Assembly (NCBI GenBank): GCA_017979445.1
Contig: CM030711.1
Span: 46,795,560 to 46,859,559, forward strand
From: Akebia trifoliata
Lineage: Eukaryota; Streptophyta; Magnoliopsida; Ranunculales; Lardizabalaceae
Reading direction: 5' to 3'
DNA length: 64,000 nt
Shown: piece after piece, positions 50,152-62,228 of the stretch
How positions within the stretch are numbered: the first letter of the stretch is position 1
How the letters are laid out: the number at the start of each line of letters is the position of its first letter
Translations under genes and position numbers: made by a program
The notes under the pieces: generated by a model
The model's database searches: none
The model's input: the letters and a program-made list of their open reading frames with translations, nothing else
What the model was told of the DNA's origin: nothing

Positions 50152-51282
50152 CATTTGTCATGGTCCCGTTGTCCGATCAATGACAAAAATCCATTCACCA
50201 AATAATGAGGAAATTAGATTTTTTTAAATATAAAAACGTTTTAGAGTATAGCCTGCTCTAGAGTATTCTAAATAAAATAAAATAATCTAAATATACAATT
50301 CTGAAAGAATAAATTAGATTCTTTATAATGCTCTCATATCCATAATAGTTGTATATAGCCTTCTACACCATTAAAAATTTCTAAGAAGATTATAGAATAT
50401 GAATTGATGATAAATATTTATAAAAAAAAAAATGTACATCCCCAATTTTATTTAAAGAAGAAGTTTCATTTATAATCAGCTCTTTCCAAATCATCAAAAT
50501 CGCTTAGAATATAAGTAATACAAATTTTCTTATGTAAGTACCTATGTGAGTTGAAGGAATTCCTAAGACTCGTTGAAAAATATTTAACTTGGACTACATT
50601 TGACATTAACTCAGGTGCCCCACAAGCACTACATGATGAGGGCTAGGTCCATCTATAACACATGTCTTATGTTATTACATGTATGTAGATATCCTCTTTT
50701 AGTTACTTGACCCTTGTTCATCTCGATCTTCCTCTTTCTTGTAGATCTTTCAAAACACATGATCGATGATGATCTTTCATCTACTATTATGATAAATAAA
50801 AGATATGGTGGAGTGGTGCACCATCTTATAATTGTTGTCATTGTCTTTTTTAAATGTTTTAAGGGGTGACATAGAGGTACAATACATGGGTTGGGGACCA
50901 TAAACCACCCCATCCCTTACACACTTACACCTTTAATTCCCAATAAAAAATTAAGGGATCCTGATCACATGGTTGCATGTGATGGGGATGGGATGTTTTT
51001 AAGTTTTTTTTTTTCTTTCTTTTTTTTGTTTTTTTTTAATTTTGATTTTGATTTAAAATTTATTATTTTTTTTTTCTCAAGTTCATCTATCTCGTGTTGC
51101 ACATCTACCCCACTGAGCACTCACTACCAAAGTGGGTATGCTGGGTGTAACGTGCACTTGTGTGAACTCTCTCTCTCTCTAAAGCTGGTGCAGGAATTGT
51201 TTGTTAGAGTGGTCCACCAGAAATTGTATGGGCAAGGCTTAATTTCACCTCCTTTACTCTCTCTCTCTCTCTCTCTCTCTCT

Positions 51283-51290
51283 TATAAACT
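51283..51290 (+). promoter_or_regulatory. Candidate TATA box of the 51.3-kb MIR396
   Basis: TATAAACT directly after a (CT)n tract (51256-51282). It predicts transcription start near 51315, about 35 nt before the hairpin. Confidence 0.45.
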
Positions 51291-51339
51291 CATTAACTCT
51301 TGGAACTGAGGGGAAATAGGAGAAGGAGAAGAATTCTGC

Positions 51340-51445
51340 AAGTCCAAGTCATGCTTTTCCACAGCTTTCTTGAACTTCTTTTCTTAATCACTTAGATTCA
51401 TAGTAGAAGATCAAGAAAGCTGTGGGACAACATGGCCACTTAGGA
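51340..51445 (+). ncRNA. MIR396b: MIR396 precursor (miR396b type)
   Basis: The mature 21-mer at 51357-51377 (starts UUCCACAGCUUUCUUG, ends AACUU) matches canonical miR396b at every position. The star lies at about 51409-51429 (GAUCAAGAAAGCUGUGGGAC). The arms pair from CATG at 51350 to CATG at 51434, with one mismatch opposite the 3' half and a small loop of about 25 nt. miR396 represses GRF growth-regulating transcription factors. Upstream lie a (CT)n tract and a TATA-like box; downstream lies a region of diverged tandem repeats (51673-52470). It is one of three MIR396 loci in this window. Confidence 0.96.
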
Positions 51446-51672
51446 CTAATGTTGTTTGCTAGATCCATCAATCGATCTCATATATAGTGAAAACTAGTAG
51501 ATCTTTTTTTCCTTTATAGCAATTTACAATAATCAAACTTCTTTTATGCTTTGTAGATCAGAGGGAGCAGTTTGATGTTGTCTTTCACAGAAGTGACTAA
51601 TTGTTGGAGAATTAAGCTTGAGTCCTCCAATTCTACATGTCAATTCACATCAATGGTAATTTTCATATTTAT

Positions 51673-52470
51673 TAAATACATAATTAGATCTTCTTGTTTT
51701 CATTTTCTTTAAACTAGGTCCATTTTTTCTTGCAATAATTCTTTCCATTTAAGATCATTCTCTTTATGTTGCAATATAGTTGACTGAGTTTAATGCTCAT
51801 TTACAAATTTTTATTTAACTTTCAATTTTTTGTAAGAGAATTGGCTGAATGTATGTGTCAAGAAGAAAGCCCAGTAAAAGATTTTTTTTTTTTTTTTTTT
51901 TTTTTAATTTTATATATATTGGTATACTGAGTTTAATTGTAATGTGGGTTTTGAATTTTCAATTTTTTTTATAAGATAATTGACTGATATAGATGTCAAG
52001 AAGAACCCAATAAGAGAAACATGGAAACTTAAATACATAATTAGATCTTTTTTTTTTCATTTTCTTTAAACCAGGTCCATTTCTTCTTGCAATTCTTGCC
52101 ATTTAAGACAATTCTCATAAATTCTCTTTAAGTTACAATATATTAGACTGATTTTAATGTTCATTTATAACTTTCTTTGTAAGAGAATTGGCTGAATGTA
52201 TGTGTCAAGAACAAAACCTAATAAAAGGAAAAACAAAAATAATTTTTAAATATCTATATAAATGGTATATTGAATTTAATTGTAATGTGGGTTTTGAATT
52301 TTTCAAAATTTGTTTGTAAGAGAATTGGCTAATACATATGTCAAGAAGAACCCAATCCAAAAGGAAAAAATAGTAAATTGAGTTTAATTTTCATTTATAA
52401 TGTGGGTTTTTAATTTTAATTTTTTTTATAAGATAATTGTGTGAACCTATATGTCAAGAAGAAAATCTAG
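51673..52470. repeat. Diverged tandem repeats downstream of MIR396b
   Basis: TAAATACATAATTAGATCTT followed by CATTTTCTTTAAACTAGGTCC at 51673 recurs at about 52030. Within these a shorter module with TGTCAAGAAGAA occurs five times (near 51856, 51993, 52203, 52339, 52452), each preceded by TAAGAGAATTGGCTGA-like sequence. Poly(T) at 51881-51905 interrupts one copy. Confidence 0.8.
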
Positions 52471-52912
52471 TAAGAGGAAAATGGAAATTTCTCAAAATTA
52501 AAATATTTTTTTCTCCAGATTTACAGGAAATTTAAGTTGGAAGAAACCCATGAAGGAGAAGATATATTTATCATTATTTATTGACTTTTATATATATAAT
52601 TAAAGTCCTGTTTTTAATTTTTGTGTTCTCATGATCAGGTACAATCAATGTGGTGATGTACTTACACGTGGTGGGTTCTAATACAACAGAAAAGAGAATC
52701 TTGCATTGTCACAGATAGAGGCCAATCAAAAAAGATTTGATAAAAAACAGCCACGTAGAGGTAACAGAGTATATCCATGGTACCAAAACCATTGGAACAA
52801 CACCTCTTCCCTTTAATCAATCCGATATGATATGTGTTGATTGTTCTTCTTGTTTGTTGTCTTCTGTGTTTTCTTCACATGTTGAACTGTCAACACGTGA
52901 AAAGGTTTTTCA

Positions 52913-52937
52913 CCTCTCTCTCTCTCTCTCTCTCTCT
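52913..52937. repeat. (CT)n microsatellite
   Basis: About twelve CT units. The Ser-Leu repeat ORFs here are its translation. Confidence 0.9.
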
Positions 52938-53091
52938 TAAATGTTATAAATTACGAAAAGTTGATTTTTCTAGTTATCCAACAGTAACAGCTTACACCAC
53001 ATGGTTAGATTCAGGTAAATGTTATTAACACACCAACGTCCTTTTACAACACCTCAATTAATAATTACTGAAAATTAATTGGGGTGTCTAG

Positions 53092-53583
53092 TAAGGGTGC
53101 AATTAGGTTCAATAACGGGTCAAGTTAGAACTGAATCAACATAGGTCGGTTCTACTGAATAAGAATTAGAACCCAACTGAATTATCAATAAAACCAAACC
53201 AAATCAAACCAAATCGAACTAACAACGATTCAGTTCCATGGATTATCCATATTCTATAAACTTGCATGGAAGCAACATACTTTTAATGGAAAAATAAATA
53301 AATGAAGATGGGATTTTATATAATAAGTCATTAATCTATCAATATAAAAAAATATTAGTCTATGTCCTAACTCCTAAAAAGTAGTAAGCCACATTAAGTG
53401 TTTGATTATTGATTTGGTATGGTTTGATTCTTCGATTCTATACAAATTTTGAATCAAGAATTGAACTGAACTAATTAGTTCTCCATTTTATTAACCTAGA
53501 ACCAAACCACAACTTATTCCAAATAGAATTAAACCAGCCAAAGCCATCTGTTTGAAGTTGAACTAAAGGAAGTTGCACCCTTA
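53092..53583. mobile_element. Non-autonomous hAT-type element, 492 bp, with 8-bp TSD
   Basis: Ends TAAGGGTGCAA and TTGCACCCTTA are perfect 11-bp inverted repeats. The flanks are GTGTCTAG (53084-53091) and GTGTTTAG (53584-53591), 7 of 8 matching. Sub-terminal GGTTC/GAACC words resemble those of the 8570-9562 element, whose ends are TAGGGGTGCAC. Confidence 0.88.
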
Positions 53584-53679
53584 GTGTTTAGTCTAGATTT
53601 TGGACCACATCTCACGAAGCAGAGGTCTTGAGCTCAAGGATTAGCTAGGCACTAAAAGGCCCAACACCCTAGTTAGGAA

Positions 53680-53935
53680 AGAGAGCATCTATTGCCACAC
53701 CAACTTTTATTAAGAGCATCCCATGATGTGTGTGAATTTTTTTTTTTTTAATCATATTAAGTGGTGTGCGATAGAAAAGGTTGGTGTGATAATAAAATCT
53801 CTCTTAAAAAGGAGAGATTCCATTAACACACCAACTTTTACTTATAACACAACAATCTCTTCTTGAGATTAATTACTTCAAAATGATTGGTGTTTTAAAA
53901 GTAAAAGTTGGTGTGCCAATAGAATCTTTCTTAAA
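53680..53935. mobile_element. Two adjoining MITEs of the CACACCAAC family
   Basis: GCCACACCAACTTTTATTAAGA (53695) mirrors AAGGTTGGTGTGATAAT near 53780. Directly after it ACACACCAACTTTTAC (53826) mirrors GTAAAAGTTGGTGTGCCAAT (53901). They are related to the intact copy at 54427-54517. Confidence 0.6.
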
Positions 53936-54426
53936 AAAATGAGTTGGTACGCAACCATAATTTTAAAACTTAATTATAGGTCTAACTCAAAACTCTGACG
54001 AGTTGACTTGACTCGATTTAATTTCACATTGAGTACACCTTAAAACTCACTTGAACCAACTCATTGAGTCAACTTTGAAATGTGCACCCTCTAAGCAAAA
54101 AGCTTAACCAAATTATTTGGTTATACTTAATGTTATCTTAGAAAAAAAACGTAAGTATATTATTTGAAAATAATTAAAATTAGTTAATTTAAAATATTTA
54201 TATATATTTATTAGACTCACGAATATTGATGAGTTGCGTAAACTTGGTGGACATCAAAGTTGAGTCACATTTTCAAGTCTTCAAACTATGTTTATAATTA
54301 ATTGGGATGTCTAGAGTATCTAAAAAATTCATGATCATTTAATATTTATTGGCACTTGTTAGTTTATTTGAAAACTTGACTCAGCTGACTCATGCCATTT
54401 TCAGCCTCAATATCATGATTTAAGTT

Positions 54427-54517
54427 AGAGAGTTACTATTGCCACACCAACTGTGCAATTCTTACATTGGAATTGGTGTGGCATTAGTAAAAGTTGGTGT
54501 GGCAATAGCAACTCTCT
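54427..54517. mobile_element. 91-bp MITE with perfect 8-bp TSD
   Basis: Starts AGAGAGTTACTATTGCC and ends GGCAATAGCAACTCTCT. The inverted repeat continues through ACACCAACT/AGTTGGTGT. It is flanked by exact TTTAAGTT at 54419-54426 and 54518-54525. With over 25 bp in each arm it is almost all hairpin. Confidence 0.88.
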
Positions 54518-54907
54518 TTTAAGTTACTCGCAGCTTTTGTAGTAAGAAACATATCAAAATAGGTCTGAGTCACCGAGTCGATTCCAACCACGAGTTCTCA
54601 GTACTTGTTTACAAGATACCCCATATGTGACCTGGTGGTTGCACCTTTATTGCTTGGAAGTTAGTAGGGAGCAGAAAAGTGGACGGCCATTCTCATAGAT
54701 GTCGTTGAAATGTCCAAAGGTTCTATGTTTGTGGAGTTGATGAGTTCTTTATGCGAAGCAGATTAATACATGAAAAAGGGAAAAAAAAAATTTCTAACTA
54801 AAAGTAAAAAGGTTGAACAAGAAGACAAAATATCATGAGAGAAGTAAAACCAAAATCCCATTAAACAAAACATCTCTTTTGATGAAAAAAATCTTTAAAA
54901 TATCTTA

Positions 54908-55965
54908 GGACTGTGTGGATTGACTTTTCTAAGTGCTTCTGACTCTTTGCGGGAGTTAGAAGCACTTTATGGGTGTTTGGATAAATAGCTCCTGGAGAGA
55001 ACTATTTTACTGTGGAGTCATTTTTGTGCTTTTTCATGAAGTATCAATAGTGCTACTTTTCTAAACTACTCTTGCGTGGAGCCACAAAACACCTTTAAAA
55101 TGACATGATTGGGACAAGTATGCCCCTCATAAATATTGAAAATTATAAACATGCCCTCGAAAAAGTAATTAGAATAATATTATATTACCATCCATTGATG
55201 TGGTGGTAACCTTTTGGTGTAACATTTAGGACAAGTATGTCCCTCATAAATTTTAAAAATAACAAGCATACCCTAAAAATGCAATTGCAATAATATTATA
55301 TTACTAATCATTGATGTGGTGGTAGCTTTATGGTGTAACATTTAGGACAAATATGCTCCTCATATATTTTGAAAATTACAAGCATACCCTTAAAAATGCA
55401 ATTGAATAATATTATATTACTATCCATTGATGTAGTGGTAACATTTTAGTGTAGCATTTTGATTTGGATTTCTAGCTCCCCCAATTATTCACTCAATGAT
55501 TTGTCTATGGGGGTTCTAACCAATGTTGAAAGTTTCTTTTTACAAGATTGATCTAAATAATTACACACAAATTTACTATCCATTGATGTGGTGAAAATTT
55601 TTTCATAGTGGTTGTATATATTTGCTCACAATATCTTCTATTTGTTTATAATTGTTGGGTGTTTATATAAGTTTTTATGGATAAAAATAATATTTACTTT
55701 TATTTTTTTTTAGAGCATAATTTATTAAGTTATAATGTTAAAAATAGTAAATGATACTTATAAGGGCATTCTGATCATTTTAACAAAATCCAGAATAGTT
55801 CCCAAAGGCAAAACTCTATTAAAAGTATTTCTCACAGTACTTATAAGAATTTGCATCCAAACACACAATAATTATTCATCTATTTCAGACAGTACTTTAA
55901 AAAGTACTTTTGGGAGTACTTATGATCTAAGTACTTTTGGCTCATGTATCCACACGGGCCCTTAG
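54908..55965. mobile_element. PIF/Harbinger-like non-autonomous element, second copy
   Basis: Left GGACTGTGTGGATTGAC and right (minus) GGGCCCGTGTGGATACATG are inverted, with TTA on both flanks (a Harbinger-size duplication). It shares TTCTGACTCTTTGCGGGAGT with the 45.9-kb element. The interior is a three-unit tandem array. Confidence 0.65.
55104..55460. repeat. Three tandem units of about 120 bp inside the 54.9-kb element
   Basis: Each unit runs GGACAAGTATGCCCCTCATA, AAGCATACCCT, AATAATATTATATTACTA, CCATTGATGTGGTGGTA, TGGTGTAACATT, starting near 55114, 55230 and 55346. Confidence 0.85.
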
Positions 55966-56000
55966 GTTCTTGTGTTTAAAATATATATATATATATATAT

Positions 56001-56385
56001 GGGAGTGGTTCGGCAGCCCTAAAGTTTGCCAAGCTTGGTGCCAAACATTTTTTGTAAATCACTTTTGATGGGGTTAGAAGTTTTGGAATAGGCTGATTTT
56101 TTGTGAGGATGATCTCTACACCGTAGAGATCATCCTCACAAAAAATCAGTTCATTTTGAAACTTTTAACCCTAGTTTACAGATTGAATAATCGTGGACCG
56201 TCTAATTTTTGTAAATCACTTTTAATGGGGTTAGAAGTTTTAGAATAGGCTGATTTTTGGTGAGAATGATCTCCTCATCATAGAGATCATCCTCACAAAA
56301 AATCAGCTCATTCCAAAGCTTCTAACCCATATTTTGAAAAATGTTTGGCACCAAACTTGGCGAACTTTAGGGCTGCTGAACCATC

Positions 56386-56388
<3 letters not shown>
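56001..56388. mobile_element. Mutator-like MITE, 388 bp, inserted in a TA repeat
   Basis: The left end GGGAGTGGTTCGGCAGCCC and right end (minus) GGGGATGGTTCAGCAGCCC are inverted for about 52 bp. (AT)n lies on both sides, so the 9-bp duplication cannot be read directly. The interior holds two hairpins, each of AGGCTGATTTTT and GAGGATGATCTC blocks with their complements, as in the 47451-47863 element. Confidence 0.8.
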
Positions 56389-56419
<31 letters not shown>

Positions 56420-57339
56420 AGATGTATTTTCCATATTAGGGTATTATTATTGATACATCCCCTAAAAGATATGAAAAGATAAGATCAAAAGATGGATCCA
56501 AAGGCTAAATGCACACCTTGACTTTAAATGAAAAACTTGCAATCCATGGTTTAAAATGTTGTTCGAGATCCGTTCAACAACGAGATGGATTTATACAGCG
56601 TCTCAAACTTCACACCATCTCGCGAGATAAACAAGATGATTCAGATGATATTCTGAAAATCTTGACTGTATCAATAAAAATAAAATTAGGCCGAGTCAAT
56701 TAGGATTTTGTATATTTTGATTAAAATAATAATAATAATTTTTAATTTTAAATATTTATTACTTAAATAAAACATGATTTTATGATTAAACATCTTCTAA
56801 TCTACCTTATTTTACAAGAATATTTATAATTATTTTCATATAAATGTATATATGAATAAATTATTGTAAATCGACTTAATTGTTTTATCTCATCCAAGAC
56901 AACTTGGTCTCTTCCATTGACAAGATGAGACGTTAAACCGAGTTTTGAAACCATTTTGCCATCTTAAACAAGAATGACTATTATTATACCAATTCAGAAA
57001 GTTTACTATATTACTACGGCAAGGACAATGCTATAGGATCAAGAAGGTTGTTTCGACGGTCAAAACACACTTTTTGGGTTATTATTTTTATTTTTACTAT
57101 ATTTTGAGTCTGAATTTGTTTTAGAATATCATTATTAAATGTTTTCAAGGTTAGTATTAAATTTATAGTGTAGTTATAATTTGCCTTTTTAGTGATACAA
57201 ATTAGTGCCAAATTAACAATCTAAAGTTTATTTTAAGAAATATGAGGGATGCATATTGGACTATTCAAACTATAACTTAAACTTCAATCTCTTTTAGAGA
57301 ATCATTTATCTAGTTTCCCTTGTGGAATCAATCGATTAA

Positions 57340-57656
57340 ATCCTAAGGAAGACAATGACTTTCTTCTCAATTTGTTCGATTGCTTTGACCGTGTCAAATA
57401 CATAGTAATAACGTCCATAGTGATACATGCATTAGATCGTCTTTTCACAAAGAATAGGATACAAATTAGATTTGATCAGTTGGAATTTATTTCTAGCTAG
57501 AGGTTTCTTCCATTGTTTTCTAGGGGTTTTTTTTGTAATGTAGAATCCGATTATCCAATCATCAATTCTTGAAATTCCCCAGTTGGATTGTCGTGTTCTC
57601 TATATTCTCTTCGTGGTTCCTATCCTCAATTGTAAATGAATACATTTAAAAAAAAA
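57340..57656 (+). mobile_element. Possible retroposon fragment with poly(A)
   Basis: A sequence of ordinary complexity ends TGTAAATGAATACATTT then about 14 A (57643-57656). No coding match was recognised; it is called on the tail alone. Confidence 0.3.
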
Positions 57657-58874
57657 AAAAAATTTGTGAAATAGGAAATATTATTAGCAAAGGTGGAAAA
57701 CTATAAAAAGATAAATAAGGTGAGAGAAGAACCCACTAGGCCTCAGAGGGAAAATAAATAAAATAATCAGTTTGCTATATATGATTTAGATATTAGCTAG
57801 ATAAGATAATTTGATCCCACCAAAAAAATGAAATGATCAAACTCGTCCCCATGAACTCACCTATAATGGAAGCCCATTTATTTATAAGAACTTTGATCCT
57901 TAGAAGAACGGATTCCTTCGTTCCCTCATTATTTTTGAAGACCTAGTGATTCAATTATTTTTTTTCCAGAGGAGATCAAATCTTCCCTCAAGGAAAGGAT
58001 TCTTAAGAGATAAATGATAGAAAAATATCCAAATATCTCAAGAGAAAGGACAATGAATAAGCAGATGACGTACAATATTGCTTGCACCTATACAGAGAAT
58101 CCATAAGTTATAGAATTTAGAATCCTCCAAAAGTGAGGTGAAACACTATAATAATTTTGTCAATAATGGATGTCGATGCAAACAAAGCCACCTTAAAAGG
58201 GATACTTAAATATGCCAAAGAAGCTTAAGTGGCAAAGAGATACTTAAATATGGGTTGGGATCTGTTGATTTAGGGAAAAAATGAAATTGCCCCGGTCATT
58301 GAACCACAAAATCAAACAGTTGGAATTTATTCTAGGGAAATGTGATGTATCCTTGCCATACATGTTTTAACCTCCCTTTCTTGCCCCCAATCCTCAATCA
58401 TCCTCATCTTGCTTTAGCTAGTTCTAAGAACCTTTATTGATATTCTCAAGAAGAGCCACCACAACATCAATCTAACAACTATTTAGGTTTCTCCTAAATT
58501 AAGATTCTTTGCCTTTCCTAAACATAAGATTATTCCGCTTTTCTATCCAAAATACAATGAAATATTATTGAGAGATTTTTTTGCTCACAGAAAAGTTAAT
58601 CCTAGATTTCACATACATAATCCTGATTGACCAATATGCGTGAAGCTTAACGTGGGTAGTTTTATAAATTGGAGATATCCTTGATACACATGGGATCTTG
58701 CAATTGGTTGATCTGGTATTCTATGCAATTTCAGATAGATTTTAGTAAGCAAATTTTTTTTTTCAAATATCAACCCAAAATGTGTTCAATTATGGCAGTC
58801 CATGATTGATTCGAGGGCGAGCCATAATTTGACAAGCCATGCATATTTGCTTTTAGTTACAATATTCCATGATA

Positions 58875-58878
58875 CCCC

Positions 58879-58909
<31 letters not shown>

Positions 58910-58948
58910 ACACACACACACCCACCACCACACCACCCACACACACAC
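58875..58948. repeat. Poly(C) then (CA)n microsatellite
   Basis: About 20 consecutive C (58876-58896) followed by (CA)n and CCACCACA variants. The His-Thr-rich ORF here is an artefact of this repeat. Confidence 0.95.
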
Positions 58949-59380
58949 ATACACAAAATGCCATTCATTTTCTAAGATGGGCCACATCCATATCTTTAAT
59001 TTTTTAATACCGACTCTAGATTTAGGTCCTTGGACCTGGTCCCAACCTCCAAATGGGATCTTTGCTTATTTGCAGAGTATAATTTCAAAAAAAAAAACAA
59101 AACTAAGATGTAAAGCCATTGGAATATAGAATAACAATAGAAAAGTAAGTGAGTGTGATCTACAAGGGGCAGCTGTTTATTAATGTCAGTTCCCCCTTCA
59201 TCTAATTTTTTCTTGCATACAAATTTGACAACCCATACAACCTTCTAACTCCTTATCAATAATGTAGATCTAACTACTTTAATTAATTAATTCTTATTCT
59301 TAAAACCTTAAAACAACTTTGAAGCATCTAGAAAATTTTATTTTACATGACTAATAATTTTAATGGAGCATCCATTAGAT

Positions 59381-59640
59381 CTATGTATCACTTTGCTTTA
59401 AATCCACGGAAGTTCTGATATCATTTTCTTTGGGTATCCCTCTACAAAAGGTTATTATATATGAATCGAAAGGCAATGACAGATCACCTTGATGAAGACC
59501 CCTCAAATGGCTAAAGAATCCAGCAAGGAAGCCATTTATAAGCACAGATGTATCTAAATCATACAAGTATATAGTTGATCCTGCCCCACACTTGTCCCAT
59601 TTTTTAAACTAGATTCGCAATTATTGTTAGTATAGTTTTG
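59381..59640 (-). mobile_element. LINE reverse-transcriptase fragment (dead)
   Basis: On the minus strand the translation reads YDLDTSVLINGFLAGFF followed by SHLRGLHQGDLSLPF. This matches the RT palm motif of plant LINEs (SVLING...GFF..SRGLRQGDPLSP), with P lost from the GDPLSP box. The frame ends in a stop soon after, and no YADD or tail is visible, so it is a short relic. Confidence 0.75.
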
Positions 59641-62228
59641 AAGAAATCGTTAGAACATGTCTCACAAAAATTTGGTTTAAAGGCCAGATTATTATCTTAT
59701 TGGTGCAATTATTTTTTTTTGCTGAAAAAGGGGTGGTCCATCAATTGACAGTTTGGAGATCCAGCTAAGTGCAATGAAACTTGTCTGTACTAAGACACAC
59801 TTCAAAGTTCAACTTTCATCCCAATTTTCTTTTTTTAATATGCATTCAACAAATGATCAGTTTAACATACTTTTTCATTAACCATACATGTGGGTCTGGT
59901 TCTTAGTTTGAATCTTGTACACTTTTGTCATAAATACATATACTGCTACTACATTATATCAAAAGTACCTTACTGCTTACTAGACAAAACGAAATGCTTC
60001 CAGCACTTAATTTAGAAGGCATTGGCCTTAAAAGTCACCTGTCCTTACCCTAAAAAGAGAAGTGGGCTAGATGAAAAAACCCTATCTTTTCTTTGGTAGC
60101 TTAACCTTTGTTCATCAAAGTTCTTTTTTCTTCTAACATTCAGTGCGGGTTTGCTTTTGCCGGCTAAATAGGGTTTTATATTCTGTCTTTTGATAAAGGA
60201 TTCACCTAACCAGTAAGCTTCATCTTAATTGCTTGCACAAAAGCTGCATTGTCAAAGTCATCGTAAAGATTAGCAAACACTGTGGTCCATGCAACAAGGA
60301 AACCCATTTGATATATAATTCATTAAAATCAATGTTTGTAAGATAATATTAGCTGTAAAGATTATAGCAATGATCATGGTGTTCTCTGAACTAAAGTTTA
60401 AAATGACTGGAAATTCGTTTGTTTTTTCACCGGTATGGCGTAATGCTCTAAATTTACAGATCAAAGGGTCATCCATTTATCATCACAAGCAATACAGACA
60501 CATTTCACTCAATCTAGTGGATTTAGTATAGCTAGGAGTTTTTGCTCGGTAAGACCGTGGTATACTGTTATTTCATTTATAATACAGTATGTGATGATTC
60601 AATTACAAATAAAGGTATTCATTATTACATTAGTAAACATTTGGTTTATACTACTGAAAGATTATTTCCAGAAAGTGTTTTTGAAATTGTCCATATAGTT
60701 TTAGTACCCAAGTAATGTGCGTTATTGACAATAGGCATATAAACAATATGATGATGACTGATCCATACAGTATGGATGGATAGAGCTCCCAAATCTTATG
60801 GTTTATACCAATTCAAGAAAATAGTACTCTTCATCAACCATTAATATAAATTCAATTAAAATAAGAAGAAGAAAGAAAGAGAGAACATTAAAGAAGAGGG
60901 AGTGTTCTATAAATGAGTTTGAATATTGCACCATAGATAGCTTCCTATATAACCATTAAACATAGAATTAGACTGATAATGTTAAATATAATCCTATCTT
61001 TCTTTCATAGAGAACATCAGACTTAGGTTATAGTCAAACCATCAGAAATTTAGGGTATAAGATTTTAGAAATGAACTGGAAAGATCGATTAATGAGTGGA
61101 TTGATCTCTAGACCATATCAATCATGGAAATGGAAAGATCGATTAACCATGATATACCATATAATTGTATCTATTTAAAATTGAAACATAAAAGCATTGA
61201 TTAATTTTCAATGGTTTAGTCAAATAGTTTTTTTTTATTAAATATGCCAAACAATTTTAGTGATCGAGAATGGTTTAAGGACCTGAATATCAATTAGTAA
61301 ATGTTGAAAAAAATAGAAAATTATCTTGGGCTACCAGTAGAACCAATTTTGAAGAACACACACACACATTTTGTATTGACCATGAGTTTTTCGATGAATA
61401 CATAAAAGGATCTTTTGAGTTTCCATGGATAAAAATATCATTTTTCTTAAAGGTTATACATGGACCACATAAATTAACAAAAAAAAAACAAAAACCGAAT
61501 CCAAAAGCATATCAACAAACAAAAGAAAATAACCCATCAAAAAATAAAAATAAACAAACAAAACAAAACAAAAGAAACATCTTTAAAAAAAAAAAAAAAC
61601 TAGACTTGTAAGAGAAATATTGAACGATTAATGGATCGATCTCTTAGATTTGTTGGCCACCTGAATTAAACTTTGCAGGAATCTTCAACCCAGCATGACA
61701 TCCTTCTCCGAGATCTAGCTTCTCTTCTGGTAATGAAATAGTTCAATTTCTAATCTTTGGCTACACTCGAGCTCTCAACATAGAATATATAGCTTCCTGT
61801 AAATAGGAATTAACACAAGATATAAACACAATCGAATGTTTCTTTTTTTTTTTTTTTTGTCAAATTTCCTAAGCCAAAATATTTTCTTTAAAACCAATCA
61901 TACAATGCTACAATACCTGTGCTCTTGTTTCTGTTAGGCCTTGTTTGGGAAGCTTATGTAATTACAACTAAAAACCAAACATCATCATCAAAAACTTAAT
62001 TACATCTGTTAGTAGAATTTCAAAGAGAAAACATGAAAGATTTTCATATCTATCAACCAATAAGTAAAATTGCAAGCTAAGAACAAGAATGATTGAAGGA
62101 TCAAAATTAAATCCAATTATTAATAACACATTCCAAGGAGAATAAACATGGCAATATCAATACTAAATTCAATGTGACATTTAATAAAGAGAAGACAGTA
62201 CTCTAGAGATTCACTGCAGAGTTGTTCA

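Larger units (their letters stand above)
40994..51339. other. Intergenic, transposon-rich, no protein gene seen
   Basis: A large share is covered by the DNA elements, SINE and repeats listed individually. The rest is AT-rich with no recognisable coding domain. Confidence 0.55.
51446..62228. other. Intergenic, transposon-rich, no protein gene seen
   Basis: Between two MIR396 loci. The individually listed elements cover part of it; the remainder (notably 57.7-58.8 and 59.7-62.2 kb) is AT-rich with no recognisable gene. Confidence 0.55.

Noticed and set aside
50891..51319. 142-codon ORF before MIR396b
   Set aside because: Much of it translates poly(T) and (CT)n tracts (Phe and Ser-Leu runs), and it overlaps the MIR396b promoter.
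58786..59129. His/Thr-rich and Cys/Val/Gly-rich ORFs on both strands
   Set aside because: They are translations of the poly(C)-(CA)n repeat.
61920..61975. TTAGGCCTTGTTTGGGAAGC as a transposon end
   Set aside because: It looks like a PIF-type terminus, but I found no matching opposite end nearby.
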